Source of the DNA: Girardinichthys multiradiatus
Lineage: Eukaryota; Chordata; Actinopteri; Cyprinodontiformes; Goodeidae
DNA: 64,000 bases
Reading direction: 5' to 3'
Assembly: GCF_021462225.1 (NCBI RefSeq)
Contig: NC_061816.1
Span: 6,358,119-6,422,118 of the forward strand
Shown here: in pieces, positions 57,775-64,000 of the stretch
Numbering within the stretch: the first letter of the stretch is position 1
How the letters are laid out: every line of letters begins with the position of its first letter
Notes under the pieces: model-generated
Seen by the model: the letters and a program-made list of their open reading frames with translations, nothing else
The model's database searches: none
What the model was told of the DNA's origin: nothing
Program-made: the position numbers and the translations under genes

Positions 57775-60110
57775 AAGAGGATGGATTACCCCAGTAACAA
57801 CAGAGTCAGGGAGGACATAAATCAACTACAGATAAGACATTAACTGCTAATAACTGCTACAGAGAACTGCACAAATAAACTACATTAAATTAAAAGAGTA
57901 CTATGTCTATTAGTGTATATCCGTTTAAGTTGATTTAAAATGGTAAATTCCAATCTGGTCCGGGTCCCAGATAAAGCTAATGGTGTAGCCTATTAGCATG
58001 GAGTTGTTAAAGGTTGATAAATGTCCACTTTGGTCTGGGCTCCAACTAGTTCAGAGGCTAAAGCTAACAGAGTAGCTAAGTAGCACCAGCTAAAATAAAA
58101 ACAAAAATTAAAAATCAGGGAACAAAACAAAAACGGGTAAGCTCCTTCAAAATACAAAATTGAGTTACACTACAAAAAACACTACAATACTACATGTATA
58201 TATTATACTTGATAGTAATCAGCATCAGGGGAAAATAACTCATCTATAAAAGCACATTCTGTAAAGTTAACTATCCCTAGGTTTACTTTCACCCCCATCA
58301 TCATTTTGAAAAGTAAGGCAAAAAAGTAGGAGAAAGTCAGATTTTAATTGATTTAATTGGGCTAATCTAACATTAAAATCATTTATCCACAAAGTCAACT
58401 TTTAAGAATACATTTTTTTTTTATGGAAACCTCGAACTGACCAACAGATGACTCACAGCACATATTTTCAACAAAACAATTAACATTGGAACCGTTTAAA
58501 CTTTGTCCCATTAGAACGATAAATGAAAAAGCTCGACATATTAAGCATATAAGCACAAACAGCATTTCTTTTCTAGCTGTTTATCTTCCCACATGACTGG
58601 TTAAATATAGACAACACTTCACACAATCACTGCTGTAATATAAAAAAAAATAAACTTGGCTCAACCAGAACACTTTGCCATCAAACTGAACATCACCGAC
58701 TGATGAGATCAAACAGCGGCTGACAAGCTGAGGGTGGATCTTTTCTTTGAAACTGTCAAACTCTGGGTGTGCACTCTGTCGCAGCGTTCTCTCCCACACA
58801 AAAGCAATGAAAGACAACAACGTGAATCAGAGACGGGAGCCTCCAGCGCTGTGGTTTTGTCTCTTCTTACGCTCACGTTGCAGGAACAACCTGGAACACA
58901 GGCTGAACTGGACGGGTTCAGCCGTCTGCCGCCGCGTCGAACGGATCAGACAAGCGAGCAAGGTGAGGAGACTCTGGATATTCCCTGAGGAAGAATAGCC
59001 CCGGGGCAAAAAAAAGGAGAGTAGATCCTCAGAAATGGAGGGGGCGATAAAAAAGGCTCTGAGGCACATTAAAAGGATGTCACGTTTTTCCACCATTTGG
59101 ATGGGAAAGTTAACCAAATACGAGTGCAGCGTAATGTTCCTTTAAGCTGTCATTTAAACTTATACCTATCATCACTCGTGGCCTGGGCTGATGATCCAAC
59201 AAGGAGCGCACAGTTGATTAACTGCGCCTCATCCAAGCGTTGCTTTCTCTATTTCTGTCAGGCCTTAATGGCATTAGATCACTAATTATAAGATTATTCA
59301 CAGTTCACACAGGCCTCACTGTTAACTTTTGAGATATGACACTATTATCTTCTTCTAATCTCTTTCTGTGAATTATGGTGCAGATTCATATCGCTCCGTT
59401 TGATGACTCGCACGTCGTGTCCCCGTCTTCGGCGAGCAGCACGTCCGTTCAGGTTGCTTTGAATCACTTATTGGAAAGCATTGAAGGAGCTTCTGAAGGG
59501 AGCTTCTACCGTCACCAAGACCTTTGAGTTTGATCAGGAGCTAAACTTCCTGCGGTACAGTTAACACCAACAAAGACAAAACCAGTCTGCAGAGACTTCT
59601 AGTTACTCTGAAGTTGCTCAAGAGCAAATGTGATCATGACTCAATGATTGATTGGATGTTTATGCAAACTAAAATTCATCTTCTCTTCATTTTTTAATAA
59701 AGTGTACTGACTTCTTTTTCCACACTCAGGCATTCTGGTTTGTTTTTGGTTAAAATGCGAACACTTAAAACCATTGTCAAATCAACCCTTTCGCAAACTG
59801 GATACTATTGTACCCATACCCATCTACATACATTACCTAGCAATGTCCATTGCAAATAAGTTGACTGCTTTTGGTCCTTGGTTAATTTAGTTGTATATTA
59901 TTTTTTGAAGATTTAAAGTTTTGCCCTGCTTCCAGTGATTGAGGTTCGAACCCCCATTTAGTCCAGTTGACTGGAATGAAATATAAGATGAGTATTGAAT
60001 ACTCTAAGCAACCATCTGTTGGGGGATATGCATATGAGTAACATAACCCCATTTCTTTGCATCAAGTACATTTTTAAAAGTCAAAAGGAAATCATTGGTT
60101 TACAAATCAC
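57775..60110. other. Unique non-coding DNA
   Basis: No gene recognised. The stretch 59130-59360 is repeat-free with ATTAACTGCGCC and TCACTAATTATAAG cores and looks like conserved non-coding DNA. A perfect tRNA B-box-like word lies at 59943 (see rejected items). The open frames at 58734-58998 have no recognisable domains. Confidence 0.4.
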
Positions 60111-60119
60111 AAAGCAGGT

Positions 60120-60985
60120 AAAACTCGAGGCATGGTCAGTTCAAAACATCTGAAAGGCTGCTAGAAAATGTCCCCTAGGCTGGTATGACTTGTCACCTGG
60201 TTGGTAGGAAAGGTCACAAAGAATGGTACAAACGGAGAAATTGTCAGAACAAAATGTCCCAAAGTAGTCCACAAAATAAATAAAAATTTATCAGTACAAA
60301 CGTTGATCAAAAGTCAGGCACGACTTGTCTTCCAGTTGGTAGAAAAAGCCCCAAAAGGTAGGTACAAACAGAGAGAGTACAAAAATAGGTCAGTACAAAA
60401 TGTCCCAAAGAAAAATACAAATTGATGCATAGTCAGTATAAGACATCCCCAAAACCAGTACAACTTGACGCATGGTCGATACGATATGTCCCAAAAGCAC
60501 ATACCAATGATTCATGGCTGGTATGAAATGACAACAATGAAGTTAAAAAGTGACTTATGGCTAGTGCTTAAGCTTTTGATAGAAAACATCCAAAAAGTGG
60601 AAACCGTATGGTTCGTTTTTGGTCCAAAATATCACAAAGCCAGGGGAAACTCGACTTGGCTGGTACAAAGCATCCCAAAGCAGAAAAATAGACTCCTAGC
60701 TGGTCCAAAAGTCTTGGGTAAAATATATTCCAAAGACAGGTACGAGGAAGACCCCGGTCAGCGGAAATCGGCCCAAAATAAGGTAGAAATTGGCAAGCCT
60801 TCAGCACAATATGTCCAAGGCAGTTACGAAATTGATCCTTGATCTGTATAAAAATAAATAAATAAAACATCCCAAAAGGATGGCTGAGACAAAAACACAT
60901 CGAAGTACATTTGGAGATTATACTTAGAAGAAATGTCCCAAAGGTAGATACGACTGGACTCAAGCTGTAAAAGGGTAAAATGTCA
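60120..60985. repeat. Degenerate minisatellite, unit about 43 bp
   Basis: The core AAATGTCCCAAAG recurs with mutations: 60249, 60399, 60443 (ACATCCCCAAAA), 60485, 60667 and 60931 are clear examples. Neighbouring clear units are 42-44 bp apart. Between cores the text varies around GGTACAACTTGACTCATGGC. In total about 870 bp, strongly decayed, with irregular indels. The open frames on both strands (for example 60465-60842) are products of the repeat. Confidence 0.75.
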
Positions 60986-60989
60986 AAGG

Positions 60990-63900
60990 AGTGGATGTAT
61001 GACCGGTTTGGTGTAAAGATGAGAACAAAATTATCAATGTCTCAGTCATCACCCCGGATTTAAATCACTGTGGTAGCGGTTAATCGGCTGAATGCTTCAG
61101 TGAATTCACTAACTTTTACCAGACTTGGGAATTTCAAAATCCAGTGTTTTTAAAAACAAGCTGAAACAAAGGATTTTCTTAAAGTCAATCGACCAGAAGA
61201 GGGAGAGTAGAAAGAGCTCTGTGAGGACATTAATAATGAAGTACCACCATGTTATTAAGATTTCATACTTGCTTTTTTGAACAAGTTAGTGCAAATATTT
61301 AATGCAGTAGTTTTATTGTTCTTATGGTCCAAACACCAGAAAAATACTATTATCCATATAAAAAAGATGGAAAACACTGACAGAACATAATTTTTACCTT
61401 TTAAGCTAAGCACCTGTCCTGAGTAATCTCTCATTTCTCTATTTTTTATTCTAAGCAACCAGTAAAATTTTAGTAATCTTGATCAGTAGTTCTCACTTTC
61501 TGAAGGTCTGTCAGAAAGTGCGGATAAAGTGTTTCTTTGGACTTTAGCTATTTTATCACTTATTTTCAATGTATGAACAAGTGTTTTATCGACACTTAAT
61601 ATACAACATAGAACCCAATAAATTGGGTCTTTAAATGCTCTGATGGATAGATAGATTAGACCTTTAGACAATGGTACAACAAATAAAGTTTGGAATACAA
61701 GTTATTTTCTATTACATTTGCCATATTTTTCAATACTGCGTAGGAACCAAAATAAAGGTGATAAAGGTAGTCATCCAAAAATGAAGTCAATGTGTAGACG
61801 TGGAGTACAAGCATCCCAGAGCTTAGGGTCACCTCTTCACTGCATCTCAGCGGAGACACAGAACACTCCACCTCCCCTGTAATTAAACACTGAAGAGGAG
61901 CCGTCGCAGTTGGGAACCACAGCTTTTCGTAACCCCAGAGGGGTAGAACGGAGCCTTCAGAGATGAAGAGGAGGAGAAAACTGCAGCTAAGGGGAAGCCT
62001 GAAGGTTACAGCACACTGAGGTTTTCCACTTTATCAGTCAAATTGGTTCAAGAACTCTTCAGCTTCCATCAACAAAGGTTTACAGAGCCATTTCAGCACC
62101 AGTTTTTGTTTTTAGAACCTGCAAATGCATGTTTGAGTTACTCTAACATAAGGCCTTTTAAAAAAAAAAAACAAATATTAAAATTAATATGTGCTGAACG
62201 TTCTCTGCAGAAAACCCAACATGTCTCATCTGTATACTAATAGGGAGCAATTAAGCAAATTACATTAACAAAGGGTTGGAGGGCCATTTTGCTAATGGCA
62301 CAGCTCACAAGCTCTGGGCGGACTGATTCAGATGTAATTTATGGCGCCACGTCACGGCCTGTAGTGCAACAGGATCGTTGTGTTTACTGTAAGACAAGGA
62401 CACAGATATATGCTGTACTGAATATGGGCAGACAGGCAACTTCCTGTAGCACATCAAAATGAAACAAAGTGAAATAGAGAAAAAGTAAACGTTGCTTTAT
62501 CCTTGTAAAGCTACTGTAGCTTGAAGTAAACCACCCCCAAAAGGCAGCAGCTGACGCTCTGCGAGGTTAAAAGCCCTCTGAGACGAATCAGCGAGGGCCT
62601 TTGTGAGGAAACGGAGGAGTAAAAGACAAGTGAAGGTAAATCTTTAACAGCTCAATCGGCTCCTAACACATGCGGGATGACAGCTCTGGTTTGTCTAAGG
62701 GGCTCAGCTTAATTAGCCTGTGCTTTATTGTTAATGAACTTCATGCAGTTGTTTGCTTGTATAATCAAGGCGAAGAAGCAGAACTGCTTGCTAAGGTGCC
62801 AAAAATAAGCTGACAAAGGCACCGGGGCTCTCCTCGATTACATCCCCCGTCCCCTCCTCCTCTCACCCGCCCTCAAATGGAAAAGCCAACTGCCTGCTTC
62901 ATAAAACTCGCTTAGCAAGACACTGAGACAAAATGGACTGTAAAGTTCGTTAGATGGAAATATTAAAAAAGAATTAAGCTAATGGAGATAAAATTAAAAG
63001 AAATGAGGCAACAAACACACCCCGCACCAAAAATGGCACTGCCATGACAGCTAGGATTTCTAATGACTGACTGCATTTGGGCAGGAGAAAAAAAAAATTA
63101 AATGGCGTCCCTCGCCTAAATTTCTTTGAGGAGTAATGATCCGAGAATGCTTCTCACTCCTGGTACTGGTGGGGTGGAGGAGGGAGGTAAGGAATCTGGA
63201 GATAACAAAAGAGGCAGGTTCTGCAGTGAGGTTCAGGCTATTCTGTCCAAGGGAATAACATGTCAGCTGAGCTAATAAACATTAAATATTGTCTCTAAAG
63301 CACTTTTTTTAAGCTCCTAAGTGCTTTACAAAAAAAATATAAAGATTTTCTTTTACAGTGAATGCTTATAAATAGACGTTGCACAGTTTTCACAAAATAT
63401 ACACGTTTTAACAACTGTTTAAAGGTATTTTTTATTCCAAATAAAACAGGGCATTGAACAGATGGACTGGATCTTTCAGTCTATCCAGTAATGGTGAAAT
63501 ATGTTTTGATTTTGAATAGGTTGGCTAGAAGGGGAACAAATAAATTGCGAAAAGAATGGGACCAAGAATTCATCCCTATGGTACAACACGAGTCTGCAAA
63601 GACAATATGAATATGAATATTAATTAGAAACTTTATTAGCTTACCTTCAGAACAGAAGATCAGCTTGTTTTTATCAGCACCAATAATGGATCTTATGGTG
63701 ACTTGAGAAAAAACAGAAGTGTCCTGAGGCTTTTAAAACAACATGGTCTCTCAGAAAACTAAACAACATTTAAGGGACATTTCTGTACCTAAATCTGAGT
63801 TTAGTATTATGACCTGTATATGGCCGTATGACCTTTTTTCCAGCTAAGCTGTAGGGGAAATAGAAGGACGACACTAAAGTTTACCACTGCGCAACAGACA

Positions 63901-64000
63901 TGGCAGAGGACCTGAGGAGAAGAGGATATGCCGTCAAAACATGAAAAGACCGGAATGCCTCATAGAGAGGATAAAACAGCTGACCTGGACGAGAGCGGGC
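60990..64000. other. Unique non-coding DNA, possible regulatory desert
   Basis: No gene recognised. 62230-62400 and 62690-62870 are repeat-free with homeodomain-type cores (TTAATTAGCC, TTAATGAAC). At 63561-63590 the reverse complement resembles a decayed L2 motif (V-P-stop-G-stop-ILGP). A12 near 62160 and short poly-A runs occur. The window ends inside non-coding DNA. Confidence 0.4.

Noticed and set aside
59935..59960. B-box-like GGTTCGAACCC, suggesting a tRNA or tRNA-derived SINE
   Set aside because: No matching A-box, acceptor stem or anticodon arm upstream, and the T-arm stem has a mismatch; a single 11-bp word is not enough.
60465..60963. Overlapping 125- and 131-codon frames on opposite strands
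   Set aside because: Both lie in the degenerate 43-bp minisatellite.

Overview
The window looks like a gene-poor stretch of a ray-finned (teleost) fish genome. It is AT-rich and full of decayed Tc1/mariner transposons of types typical of fish, with L2-type and RTE-type LINE fragments, a hAT relic, (CCAT)n, (TG)n and (TA)n arrays and several minisatellites. I found no host protein-coding gene, no rRNA or tRNA gene, no CRISPR array and no bacterial-type operon. Nearly all open frames are short, lack family features, and lie in repeats or unique non-coding DNA. The species cannot be told from the sequence alone.

Layout. 1-10.4 kb: mostly unique AT-rich DNA with a possible Tc1 scrap (860-1090), a decayed Tc1 copy (5440-5920) and an RTE-type LINE fragment (5985-6465). 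10.4-12.7 kb: a Tc1 element (10835-12464), whose transposase frame is broken by one stop codon, sits inside an older short inverted-repeat element (10469-12654). 12.7-19 kb: a compound microsatellite and a degenerate CCAT array. 19-25 kb: three decayed Tc1 copies, a degenerate AGTC-rich repeat and L2 fragments. 26.4-27.7 kb: a complete Tc1/mariner element with perfect 31-bp ends, TA flanks and an intact 343-aa transposase. Its catalytic spacing is DD36E, as in the family described as Incomer. This is the only intact protein-coding gene I can defend. 28-40 kb: more Tc1 scraps, a teleost interspersed repeat, a second CCAT array, a 45-bp minisatellite next to a broken ZBED-like hAT transposase (35.0-36.2 kb), a long purine-rich tract and LINE 3' ends. 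40-48 kb: mostly unique DNA with a lone Tc1 end and an L2 fragment. 48-51 kb: a 138-bp tandem repeat and a decayed Tc1 copy interrupted by another repeat. 53.5-55.9 kb: a young Tc1 element (200-bp arms differing at 3 positions) nested in an older Tc1 relic. 57-64 kb: one more Tc1 scrap, a degenerate 43-bp minisatellite and long unique stretches.

The elements are independent insertions of different ages, so there is no shared pathway. They do give a relative order: three places show one mobile element inside another. Several repeat-free stretches rich in homeodomain-type TAAT cores look like conserved non-coding DNA, as expected in a regulatory gene desert. That reading is inference and needs cross-species alignment.
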